Both the position numbers and the translations under genes were made by a program. This document shows positions 1-5,919 of a DNA stretch of 11,417 nucleotides, piece by piece. Under the pieces are notes generated by a model. The model saw only the letters and a list, made by a program, of their open reading frames with translations. It did not search any database and had not been told where the DNA came from. The DNA is from Candidatus Woesearchaeota archaeon (GTDB lineage Archaea; Nanobdellota; Nanobdellia; Woesearchaeales; GW2011-AR4): assembly GCA_018303645.1 (NCBI GenBank), contig JAGVXR010000033.1, positions 1-11,417 on the forward strand, written 5' to 3'. The stretch's first letter is position 1. Every line of letters starts with the position of its first letter.

Positions 1-1
1 C

Positions 2-775
2 GAATTTTTCGGCAAGGGCAATGCAATACTTTGCGACGAGCACAATGTCATAATAAACGCGCTTGAGCACCACGAGTTCAGGGAAAGGGTTGTAAAGCCT
101 AAATTGAAGTATGTTTATCCAATAATGAATTATAATTCATTTGAAATTGACAGAAAACAGCTGGAAGAATTATTTGCCAATTCAAAAAAAGAAAGTGTTG
201 TTGTTTCATTGGCTACAGAGCTAGGCTTAGGCGGCTTATATTCCGAAGAAGTATCATTATTATCCAATATAGACAAAAACACAAACCCAAAAAACATTAC
301 TGAAAAGCAAGCGCAGTCAATAATAAACTCAATCAAAAAAATAGTAAGCAATAAAATAGACGCAAAAGCGGTTTTTGACGAAAATAATAATATTATTGAT
401 ATTACTCCATTTGACTTAAAATATTATGAAAAACACAAAAAGCTGGAATTTAAGACATTCAGCGAGGCAGTAGGCTATTTCTATTCCCAGTTCAAGGAGG
501 TTAAAGTGTCTGCAGCGGACATGAAAATCAAGGAACTGCAGCGAATAATAGAAAGCCAAAAGCGCACAATAGAAGAGCTCAGAAAGGAAGAGCACGAATT
601 GAGGCAGAAAGGAGAGCTTGTTTACCACAATTACAATGTTATAAAGGAGATTTTGGATGAAATAAACAAAGCTTCAAAGAAATATTCATGGAAGGATATA
701 AAGGAAAAGCTGAAAGGGCATAAGGTAATTAAGGAAGTGAATGAGAAGGAGAGGAAGGTTGTGGTTGAGGTTTAG
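2..775 (+). CDS. rqcH: RqcH/NEMF-like NFACT protein, 5' end outside window, lacks NFACT-R
   Basis: The reading frame is open from the window edge, so the true start lies upstream; the TTG at 104 is internal. Family knowledge: RqcH (bacteria/archaea) and NEMF/Rqc2 (eukaryotes) bind the peptidyl-tRNA-blocked large ribosomal subunit in ribosome quality control and direct C-terminal tailing. Seen here: the end of the NFACT-N domain (FFGKGNAILCDE near the edge), a helix-hairpin-helix region containing ATELGLGGLYSEEV (about nt 215-255), a segment resembling the family's YEKHKKLEFKTFSEA stretch, and a charged coiled coil (about nt 505-640). The protein stops after a KERKVVVEV strand, where family members normally continue into the NFACT-R (DUF814) domain. 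That domain is absent and no continuation is visible downstream. Either the protein is truncated or NFACT-R is encoded separately. Family assignment is firm; meaning of the short end is open. Confidence 0.82.
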   Translation, partial: EFFGKGNAILCDEHNVIINALEHHEFRERVVKPKLKYVYPIMNYNSFEIDRKQLEELFANSKKESVVVSLATELGLGGLYSEEVSLLSNIDKNTNPKNITEKQAQSIINSIKKIVSNKIDAKAVFDENNNIIDITPFDLKYYEKHKKLEFKTFSEAVGYFYSQFKEVKVSAADMKIKELQRIIESQKRTIEELRKEEHELRQKGELVYHNYNVIKEILDEINKASKKYSWKDIKEKLKGHKVIKEVNEKERKVVVEV

Positions 776-811
776 GAAAAGTTCACATAACGTTGTTATG
801 TGAACTTTCCT
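774..811. terminator. Strong hairpin at the rqcH stop codon
   Basis: An almost perfect inverted repeat has arms at about 775-791 and 795-810 around a GTT loop. The core AAGTTCACATAAC pairs with GTTATGTGAACTT, and one extra A in the left arm is the only irregularity. The left arm starts in the TAG stop codon of the upstream gene. No clear T-run follows (TATATATTC), so intrinsic termination is plausible but unproven. The hairpin could also protect the mRNA 3' end or be a remnant of a small palindromic insertion. Confidence 0.45.
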
Positions 812-849
812 ATATATTCATACGCAAAAACTAACCCCACCCACCACCG

Positions 850-863
850 CAACATTTTTAAAG
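850..863 (+). promoter_or_regulatory. TATA box of the 5S rRNA gene
   Basis: TTTTTAAA at 855-862 is centred about 26 bp upstream of the predicted 5S 5' end near 885. That is the normal spacing for an archaeal TBP/TFB promoter. The preceding bases (GCAACA) could serve as a weak BRE. A pyrimidine-rich stretch fills the gap to the start. Confidence 0.6.
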
Positions 864-884
864 TGTCTTTTCTTCCTCTTTGCC

Positions 885-1026
885 TTGGACGGCCATAGGG
901 GCTTGGTTCACCCGATCCCATCCCGAACTCGGATTAGGTTAAGGAGTTGGCCTACGAGAGAGTTAAGCAAGCCTCCGTTTCCAGTCGTACTGTGCTCAGC
1001 ACGGGAGCCTGGAAAAGCTGTCCACC
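885..1026 (+). rRNA. rrf: 5S ribosomal RNA gene interrupted by a 27-nt insertion
   Basis: All 5S helices can be drawn. Helix I: GGACGGC (887-893) with GCTGTCC (1017-1023). Helix II: GGGGCTTG (898-905) with CAAGCCTC (968-975). Helix III: CCGA (912-915) with TCGG (929-932), closing the conserved ATCCCATCCCGAAC loop. Helix V: TTTCCAG (978-984) with CTGGAAA (1009-1015). Helix IV: GTGC (992-995) with GCAC (999-1002). The sequence CACCCGATCCCATCCCGAACTC is a hallmark of archaeal 5S. The only abnormality is 934-960, which separates CTCGGA from AGTTAAG; these are contiguous in normal 5S. Removing it gives an RNA of about 112-115 nt, close to normal 5S size. The exact ends are estimated from helix I. 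Confidence 0.9.
934..960 (+). other. Putative 27-nt BHB-type archaeal intron in loop B of 5S rRNA
   Basis: 5' exon bases CTCG (928-931) pair with intron CGAG (955-958), giving the 4-bp central helix. GAT (932-934) is a 3-nt bulge on the 5' strand. TAGG (935-938) pairs with CCTA (951-954), giving the intron helix with a 12-nt loop. AGA (959-961) forms the opposite bulge. Cutting after the second nucleotide of each bulge, as archaeal splicing endonuclease does, gives CTCGGA joined to AGTTAAGC, the canonical 5S sequence. The outer exon helix is weak (two A-U pairs at most), so this is a relaxed BHB. That the insert is spliced rather than kept in the rRNA is inferred from this exact agreement. 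Confidence 0.72.
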
Positions 1027-1032
1027 TTTATT
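961..1032 (+). repeat. Direct repeat copy 1: 5S 3' exon, in the functional position
   Basis: These 72 bp match 1914-1985 with a single difference (T964 versus C1917). Positions 965-1032 are a perfect 68-bp repeat of 1918-1985. The repeat begins exactly at the predicted 3' splice junction (A961) and ends in the TTTATT tail of the 5S gene. This copy is the one joined to the 5' exon. Confidence 0.95.
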
Positions 1033-1720
1033 ATTCGAATGGGATCATCAACTCCATTTTTATTTTCTTAAATTCTTTAACATTTCTGGAATTAGCTCCA
1101 TACGATTTAACCATCAAATCCAGTTTTCTTGACTTTTCTGGATGCTTAAAGCCTATATTTTCCCTGAATTTGGATATATTATCCTTGCCTGTTATGCTTA
1201 GAACATAAGACTTGTCTTTAAGGCTATTAGCCTTTGTCCTGATAATTTTATTTGACTTAATTCCAAAACTAAGAAGCATTGATTTAACATTTTTCAAGAG
1301 TTTTAATGAATTAGATGTCAATGTTATGTTCCTCTTCCATTCTTGGCATTTAACATAAAGCCTTAAAGCAGCGCAACCCTCATCGTCGTATAATGCCCTT
1401 AAATACTCTTTCTGCACTGATGAATCTGCACTTTTAATAGAGTCAGGAACATAAATTGCATTACTTCTAAAATCTTTAAGGTTGGCTAGAAATTTTTCCA
1501 TTATTACTCTTTTGTTTGTCTGCACAAATAACACGCCAGAATTATTCATTCCTTTGGTAAAATGGATATTCCCAAATTCTTTATCAATATCTTGCTGGAA
1601 TTCTTCAAGGAGTTCCTTACAAGTGTTACTATATCTTACATATCTTGTGGATTTACCCCGGTAAAGATTTCCATCTCCACTTATTTTAGCCAAGCACCTT
1701 GCGAAATTCTTTGAAATCAT
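1031..1720 (-). CDS. LAGLIDADG homing endonuclease (two-motif) beside the 5S gene
   Basis: This 229-residue protein carries two LAGLIDADG motifs. P1 is CLAKISGDGN (residues 9-18, catalytic acid D16) and P2 is YLRALYDDEGC (residues 106-116, catalytic acid E114). The spacing of nearly 100 residues fits a monomeric enzyme with two pseudo-symmetric halves. Such proteins cut a long asymmetric DNA site and promote copying of the DNA that carries them; archaeal relatives sit in BHB introns of rRNA genes. Here the gene lies outside the mini-intron, antisense to 5S, between the two 3'-exon copies. Its TAA stop uses the last two bases of copy 1. Start: ATG at 1720, since an in-frame stop directly precedes it and P1 follows 8 residues later. 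The intact 5S loop-B junction as target is inferred from position. Confidence 0.85.
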   Translation of the reverse strand: MISKNFARCLAKISGDGNLYRGKSTRYVRYSNTCKELLEEFQQDIDKEFGNIHFTKGMNNSGVLFVQTNKRVIMEKFLANLKDFRSNAIYVPDSIKSADSSVQKEYLRALYDDEGCAALRLYVKCQEWKRNITLTSNSLKLLKNVKSMLLSFGIKSNKIIRTKANSLKDKSYVLSITGKDNISKFRENIGFKHPEKSRKLDLMVKSYGANSRNVKEFKKIKMELMIPFE

Positions 1721-1913
1721 TTAAATCATCATCTTTTTTATCGGTTGAAATTACATAAATGATTGTTGTTTAAATATTATACGTGAGAATGTCCAGTGCT
1801 TCTTTTCTATATAGAAAACAAAAATCATAATTTGGTAATATGAGACTTACCTTAAGTGATTTAAATGTAGGATGAAGCAAGGTGTAATGGCTTTAAGTGA
1901 TTGTTTTATATTA
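1721..1913. other. Non-coding AT-rich segment between the endonuclease gene and 5S copy 2
   Basis: No gene is seen here. It holds a TTTAAATA element (1769-1776) that could be the TATA box of the endonuclease gene on the minus strand (start near 1746, ATG at 1720). It also holds a perfect 16-bp palindrome, TTTTCTATATAGAAAA (1803-1818), and two copies of TTAAGTGATT (1852-1861 and 1893-1902). No CGAG-like partner for a splice junction precedes copy 2. Confidence 0.4.
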
Positions 1914-1985
1914 AGTCAAGCAAGCCTCCGTTTCCAGTCGTACTGTGCTCAGCACGGGAGCCTGGAAAAGCTGTCCACCTTTATT
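1914..1985 (+). repeat. Direct repeat copy 2: displaced 5S 3' exon (5S pseudogene fragment)
   Basis: This 72-bp second copy of the 5S 3' half starts at AGTCAAG, matching position 961 of copy 1. It lacks the 5' half (no helix I or III partner), so it cannot form 5S by itself. The AAGT before it (1913-1916) fits canonical loop B, which suggests this was the resident 3' exon before the insertion. Its TTTATT tail overlaps the stop codon of the convergent nucleotidyltransferase gene. Confidence 0.9.
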
Positions 1986-2781
1986 TTAAATTTTCCAAAT
2001 CCTTCTTAGAATGTATATGTACCTCTTTCTCGCTTGATAAATGCCCGTTCAGCAATCCTTTTTCAGCCAGTTCGGGAAACACATCAAACTCAAAGCTTGC
2101 TCCGGAATATTCAAAAATCTGGGGCTCTGCGACAAAGATTGGCGAGAAAACAAGGTAAATGTCGGATTTTTTCGGCTTCTGCGTGAAGCTAAGGACTTTG
2201 TTGCCTTCCACCTTTACTGTGCCTTTTTCGCTCGGCTTTGAGCTTGTTGTGAGCATTATTGTGGCAGTTGCATTCTGCTTGATGTGGTCGTTCCATAGCT
2301 CGTCAATGTTTATCTTATTAAAGACTATGTCACCATAAACTGCCAGGAAGTTAGTGGCAATTTTGCCTTTCAATAATCTTAAAGAGTCGGCAGTGCCGTT
2401 AGATAATTTTTCTTCTATATAATTTATCTTTATGCCATAATTTGCCCCGTCCTTCAGCATTTCAAATAATCTTGTCAATAAGCTATGCCTTGCAACAATA
2501 AAGATTGTTTTAAAATTATTCTCCCTTAATTTTTTTATAGCAATCTCAATAACTGCATGGTTTTTTATCCTTGCAGTCGGCCTGTACTCGTCTTTTCCTA
2601 TCCTGATGCGCTCCTCATTCCCTCCCAAAAGTATTACAGCAGTCTTGTTCTCCCCCAGAGCGTTCTTGGCAAGGTGCTCAATCGCCTGAGACCTGTTTCT
2701 TATGTAAATATTGTCTATAATCGAATCTATGTCATGCAGGGTTTTTTCGTTTATCGTTATCGATATCTTACTTTTGGGCAT
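1981..2781 (-). CDS. Ribbon-helix-helix domain fused to a sugar nucleotidyltransferase-like domain
   Basis: The protein is 266 residues from ATG 2781. Residues 4-42 (KISITINEKTLHDIDSII, then RNRSQAIEHLAKNAL) have the strand-helix-helix pattern of an RHH DNA-binding domain. Residues 47-266 resemble the NTP-transferase fold of sugar-1-phosphate nucleotidyltransferases: AVILLGG (48-54), FLAVYGDIVF (145-154, putative metal-binding D151) and TQKPKK later. Signature residues are degenerate: GxGTR reads NEER, and the usual PK lysine position reads PT. The enzyme may therefore have altered chemistry, or be a sensor. A start 22 codons further upstream would place the coding region over the divergent TATA box, so M at 2781 is preferred. 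Its partner across the promoter is UDP-glucose dehydrogenase. Autoregulation by the RHH domain is a guess. Confidence 0.72.
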   Translation of the reverse strand: MPKSKISITINEKTLHDIDSIIDNIYIRNRSQAIEHLAKNALGENKTAVILLGGNEERIRIGKDEYRPTARIKNHAVIEIAIKKLRENNFKTIFIVARHSLLTRLFEMLKDGANYGIKINYIEEKLSNGTADSLRLLKGKIATNFLAVYGDIVFNKINIDELWNDHIKQNATATIMLTTSSKPSEKGTVKVEGNKVLSFTQKPKKSDIYLVFSPIFVAEPQIFEYSGASFEFDVFPELAEKGLLNGHLSSEKEVHIHSKKDLENLK

Positions 2782-2814
2782 TTTATTTATTGGTAGGATA
2801 AAGTAGGATAATGG

Positions 2815-2832
2815 TAAGATATTTAAATAACT
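2815..2832. promoter_or_regulatory. Shared divergent TATA element
   Basis: The 10-bp palindrome TATTTAAATA (2820-2829) lies 2781/2850 between the two divergent starts. Its centre is about 26 bp upstream of ATG 2850, which predicts a leaderless UDP-glucose dehydrogenase mRNA. Read on the minus strand it would start transcription near 2798, giving a leader of about 16 nt for the RHH-nucleotidyltransferase. An RHH protein could bind this palindrome, but this is untested. Confidence 0.5.
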
Positions 2833-2849
2833 TTCTTTTCTGTGCATCT

Positions 2850-4151
2850 ATGAAAATCGCTGTTGCAGGGGCGGGCTACGTTGGATTAGTCACGGCAGCA
2901 TGCCTTGCCGAGTTAGGAAATGAAGTGATATGCGTCGATATAGACGAGGATAAGATAAGCAGTCTGAACGGCGGCATCATACCGATATACGAGCCCGGGC
3001 TTGAGGAACTGGCCATAAGAAACAAAAACAGGCATCGGCTGGCATTTTCAACGGACTTGAGGCGGGCAATAAAAGAATCTGATATTGTTTTCATTTGCGT
3101 GGGCACCCCTCCCAAAGAAAATGGCGAAGCTGACTTGAGCCATGTTGAAAATGTGGCAAGAACGATTGCAGAGGTTATGGACTCCTATAAGGTAATCGTC
3201 GAGAAAAGCACAGTCCCCGTAGAGACCGGCGACATGGTTGCAAAATCCATAAAGGCTTACAATGTCCATAAGGCTGATTTTGATGTTGTCAGCAATCCTG
3301 AATTCCTGAGGGAGGGCAGCGCTGTCAGTGATTTCATGCACCCGGACAGGATAGTCATAGGCTCAGGAAGCGAAAAGGCAGTAAAAATAATGCAGGAATT
3401 ATACATGCCCTTGAATGTCCCGATAATATTCACCGACATAAAGAGCGCTGAAATAATCAAGCATGCGTCAAACTCATTTCTCGCAGCTAAAATTTCTTTC
3501 ATAAACGCAATAGCCAATATTTGCGAGCTGGCCGGAGCAGATGTTGAAAAAGTTGCAGAAGGCATGGGGCTCGACAAGAGGATAGGGAGGCATTTTCTGA
3601 ATGCTGGCATCGGCTACGGGGGCTTTTGCTTTCCAAAGGATGCGGAGGCTTTTATAAGGATATCTGAAAAATTAGGATACGATTTTAAGCTTCTTAAAGC
3701 TGTGCAGGAAACAAATTTTGCGCAAAGAAAACTTTTTGTCAGGAAAATAGAAAAAGCCCTGTGGGTGGTGAAAGGCAAGGCCATCGGCGTTCTCGGGCTT
3801 GCGTTCAAGCCTGATACAGATGACATGAGATTTGCACCGTCCATAAGCATAATAAATGATCTGCAGGGGGAAGGGGCTGAAATAAAGGCTTATGACCCGA
3901 AAGCCATGCAAAAAGCAAAAGAGGTGCTGAAAGGCGTGGAATACTGCAGCAGCCCATACGATGCTGCCAAGGATTCCGATGCTTTGGTTATTGTAACAGA
4001 ATGGAACGAATTTAAGGAGATGGATTTAAAAAAGATAAAATCTCTGATGAAGCACCCTTTAATCGTCGACGGAAGAAATATCTATAATCCGGATTTAATG
4101 AAAAAAGAAGGATTTACATATATAAGCATAGGAAGAAAGGACGTGGTCTAA
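2850..4151 (+). CDS. ugd: UDP-glucose 6-dehydrogenase
   Basis: This 433-residue protein oxidises UDP-glucose to UDP-glucuronate with two NAD+ in the cytoplasm (family knowledge). It opens with KIAVAGAGYVGLVTAACLAELG, the Rossmann NAD-binding motif, followed by VDIDEDKI. Further family blocks are FICVGTPP, EKSTVPVETGD, SNPEFLREGSAVSDF, the central SAEIIKHASNSFLA helix, and the active-site loop GYGGFCFPKD with catalytic Cys260. The C-terminal UDP-binding domain contains LGLAFKPDTDDMRFAPS. ATG 2850 is chosen over the ATG at 2811 because the glycine-rich motif follows at once and a TATA box sits 26 bp upstream. The length is typical. Its GC-richer codon use contrasts with the two genes that follow. 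Confidence 0.9.
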   Translation: MKIAVAGAGYVGLVTAACLAELGNEVICVDIDEDKISSLNGGIIPIYEPGLEELAIRNKNRHRLAFSTDLRRAIKESDIVFICVGTPPKENGEADLSHVENVARTIAEVMDSYKVIVEKSTVPVETGDMVAKSIKAYNVHKADFDVVSNPEFLREGSAVSDFMHPDRIVIGSGSEKAVKIMQELYMPLNVPIIFTDIKSAEIIKHASNSFLAAKISFINAIANICELAGADVEKVAEGMGLDKRIGRHFLNAGIGYGGFCFPKDAEAFIRISEKLGYDFKLLKAVQETNFAQRKLFVRKIEKALWVVKGKAIGVLGLAFKPDTDDMRFAPSISIINDLQGEGAEIKAYDPKAMQKAKEVLKGVEYCSSPYDAAKDSDALVIVTEWNEFKEMDLKKIKSLMKHPLIVDGRNIYNPDLMKKEGFTYISIGRKDVV

Positions 4152-4187
4152 GGTTAAAATCTTGTCAAAATTATTTTGATTAATGAT

Positions 4188-4862
4188 ATGAAAAAGCGCA
4201 ATTTTGCTGTTATTTTTGATATGGACGGAGTAATAGTCAATAATAATTTATACCATAAAAAAGCATGGAAGTTGTTTTGTAAAAGACACAACCTCAATAT
4301 ATCTCAAAAAGAATTGAATCTAAATATTTATGGAAAGTTAAATTCTAATATTTTAATGCACCTTTTCGGGAAAAAACTTGCTAATAAACAAATTTTCAAA
4401 TATGCTGAAGAAAAAGAAGGCATCTACAGAAATATTTATAAAAAATATATTGCACTGACAAAAGGTCTGGCGAACTTTTTGAAATTGTTAGATGATTATG
4501 GCATAAAATGTGCGATTGCAACTTCTGCTCCACAAAAAAATATTAAACTCATTTTGACAAAAACTGGCATTAAAAAATACTTCAAAACTATTGTTGACGC
4601 TTCACAGGTTAGCAGAGGCAAGCCTCATCCTGAAATTTATTTAAAAACAGCCAAAGAAATGAATTTTAATCCGTCTAAATGCATAGTTTTTGAAGATTCA
4701 ATATCTGGGATTAAAGCAGCCAAGACTGCTGGAATGAAAGTTATAGCACTTAGTACAACACATTCAAAAAAAGAACTAAAAGCTGATCTCACTATAAGGG
4801 ATTTTACACAAATTAATATTAAAGCTTTGGATTCTATTTACAATCCTATAAAGCACCCCTAG
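4188..4862 (+). CDS. HAD-family sugar phosphatase / beta-phosphoglucomutase-like protein
   Basis: This 224-residue protein has the four HAD motifs: I, FDMDGVIV (nucleophile D11 and acid/base D13); II, ATSAPQ (T112/S113); III, K145 in RGKPHPEIY; IV, VFEDSISGIKAA (E169-D170). A helical cap between motif I and II (residues 20-95) fits the beta-phosphoglucomutase/phosphatase subgroup. The substrate cannot be read from the sequence; a sugar phosphate is likely, since nucleotidyltransferase and dehydrogenase genes surround it. ATG 4188 puts motif I at the expected distance from the N-terminus. It starts 36 nt after ugd and may be cotranscribed with it. It is distinctly A-rich with many AAA lysine codons, unlike ugd, which may mean separate acquisition. 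Confidence 0.8.
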   Translation: MKKRNFAVIFDMDGVIVNNNLYHKKAWKLFCKRHNLNISQKELNLNIYGKLNSNILMHLFGKKLANKQIFKYAEEKEGIYRNIYKKYIALTKGLANFLKLLDDYGIKCAIATSAPQKNIKLILTKTGIKKYFKTIVDASQVSRGKPHPEIYLKTAKEMNFNPSKCIVFEDSISGIKAAKTAGMKVIALSTTHSKKELKADLTIRDFTQINIKALDSIYNPIKHP

Positions 4863-4875
4863 GAAGTGAAGCAAA

Positions 4876-5919
4876 ATGGAAGCCATAATATCAGAAAAAT
4901 CAGAAACAATCACTCCTATATTTTTACCTAAAAAAACGCATCAGATAATACTCGGTAGTTTACTTGGAGATATGTATTGTAAAAAAGATTTTTTAAATTC
5001 AAATATAGAGGAAACTCATTCCATAAAACAAAAAGAATATTTGACATGGAAGTATTTAAATTTAAAAGATCACTTGAGTCTAAGGTTGTATACTTTTAAT
5101 AATATTCTATGTAAAGCTAAGAATAAACTATATTTTAGGCAGATAGAAATAAGACTAAGAAGTAAGGTATCTGAAAAATTAAACATGTATCATAATCTTT
5201 TTTACGTTAATGGCATAAAAACAATAACTCAAACTATTTTAAGTCAATTAGATACACTTGGATTGGCTGTTTGGTATTGTGACGATGGTTATTATGATCC
5301 AGAAAATAAAATAGCAGAGATTCATACAGAAGGATTTTCAATGAAAGAAAATCAACTTCTTAAAAAATGGTTTAAGGAGAAGTGGGATATTAATGCAGCT
5401 TTCAAAAAAGATCCTTCAAAAAATAAGATTTTGTTAAGGTTTCCCGTTAAGGAAACTGATAAATTTCTTAATCTTATAAAAGAAGATATGTTTAACATAC
5501 CTAATTCTATTTGGTATAAATTGGGTCACGTGTGGATTGGTAACAAAGACATACTTAAAAATGCTAAGCTAAATAAGTCGAGACGAACCAAACTTTATCA
5601 AAGTAAAGAAGAAGTTAAAATTAGAAGAAACCAACAAGCTAAAGATTTCTATTATAGAAATAAAGAAAAAATATTGAAAGATAAAACAGAATATCGCAAA
5701 ACTGAAAAATATAAAGATTATATCAAAAAATATTTTTCACGACAAGAAGTTAGGGATAGAATAAGAGAATATCAAAAGATATATCGACGAACTCCCCAAT
5801 ATAAAAAGAAGGCTCTCATTTACAAAATGGAATATAGAAAGAGACCAGAAGTCAAAGAAAAAATTAGGCAATATAATAAAAATGTAAGAGAATTAAATAA
5901 ACTAGGTGGTAAAAATTGA
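4876..5919 (+). CDS. LAGLIDADG DNA endonuclease with basic C-terminal repeats
   Basis: This 347-residue protein has P1 IILGSLLGDMYC (residues 24-35, D32) and P2 TLGLAVWYCDDGYY (127-140, D137). Motif style and flanks resemble the LAGLIDADG_2 (PF03161) group and differ from the 5S-linked enzyme. Residues about 272-335 consist of 17-residue basic repeats: YFSRQEVRDRIREYQKI, YRRTPQYKKKALIYKME and YRKRPEVKEKIRQYNKN, with a shorter unit before them. These may be extra DNA- or RNA-binding helices. GGAAGTGA (4863-4870) is a Shine-Dalgarno-like site before ATG 4876. The gene sits 13 nt after the HAD gene and overlaps the next gene by 14 nt. There are no intein splice motifs and no split host protein, so it is a free-standing homing gene inside an operon. 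Confidence 0.82.
   Translation: MEAIISEKSETITPIFLPKKTHQIILGSLLGDMYCKKDFLNSNIEETHSIKQKEYLTWKYLNLKDHLSLRLYTFNNILCKAKNKLYFRQIEIRLRSKVSEKLNMYHNLFYVNGIKTITQTILSQLDTLGLAVWYCDDGYYDPENKIAEIHTEGFSMKENQLLKKWFKEKWDINAAFKKDPSKNKILLRFPVKETDKFLNLIKEDMFNIPNSIWYKLGHVWIGNKDILKNAKLNKSRRTKLYQSKEEVKIRRNQQAKDFYYRNKEKILKDKTEYRKTEKYKDYIKKYFSRQEVRDRIREYQKIYRRTPQYKKKALIYKMEYRKRPEVKEKIRQYNKNVRELNKLGGKN

Larger units (their letters stand above)
934..1913. mobile_element. 980-bp composite insertion in the 5S gene: mini-intron, 3'-exon copy and homing endonuclease gene
   Basis: The sequence left of 934 (CTCGGA) joined to the sequence from 1914 (AGTCAAGCAAGCC) would give an intact intron-less 5S gene. The 980 bp between contain, in order, the 27-nt putative intron, a complete 5S 3' half (961-1032), an antisense LAGLIDADG gene (1031-1720) and about 190 bp of AT-rich non-coding DNA. 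The simplest reading is homing into the loop-B site: the incoming DNA supplied its own 3' exon, so the interrupted gene still makes 5S rRNA, and the resident 3' exon was displaced. Precedent in principle: mitochondrial endonuclease insertions that replace a gene's 3' end, such as Allomyces atp6. The layout is seen; the mechanism is inference. Confidence 0.7.

Noticed and set aside
885..1208. Plus-strand open frames across the 5S gene and the endonuclease gene
   Set aside because: They run through rRNA helices and antisense to a gene with clear LAGLIDADG motifs; they carry no recognisable protein features.
934..1913. One long 980-nt intron joining the 5S 5' exon to copy 2
   Set aside because: The bases before copy 2 (TTTTATATTA) have no CGAG-like partner for exon CTCG and no BHB can be drawn there, while 934-960 gives a good one with copy 1. 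The long insertion is better seen as a DNA-level event.
965..1985. Insertion sequence or integrase-type element with 68-bp att-like repeats
   Set aside because: There is no transposase or tyrosine recombinase, and the repeat begins at the predicted splice junction and spans the whole 3' half of 5S. Exon replacement by homing explains it better.
1901..2241. Plus-strand open frames over 5S copy 2 and the start of the next gene
   Set aside because: They are antisense to the nucleotidyltransferase gene and partly encoded by the 5S repeat; no motif supports them.
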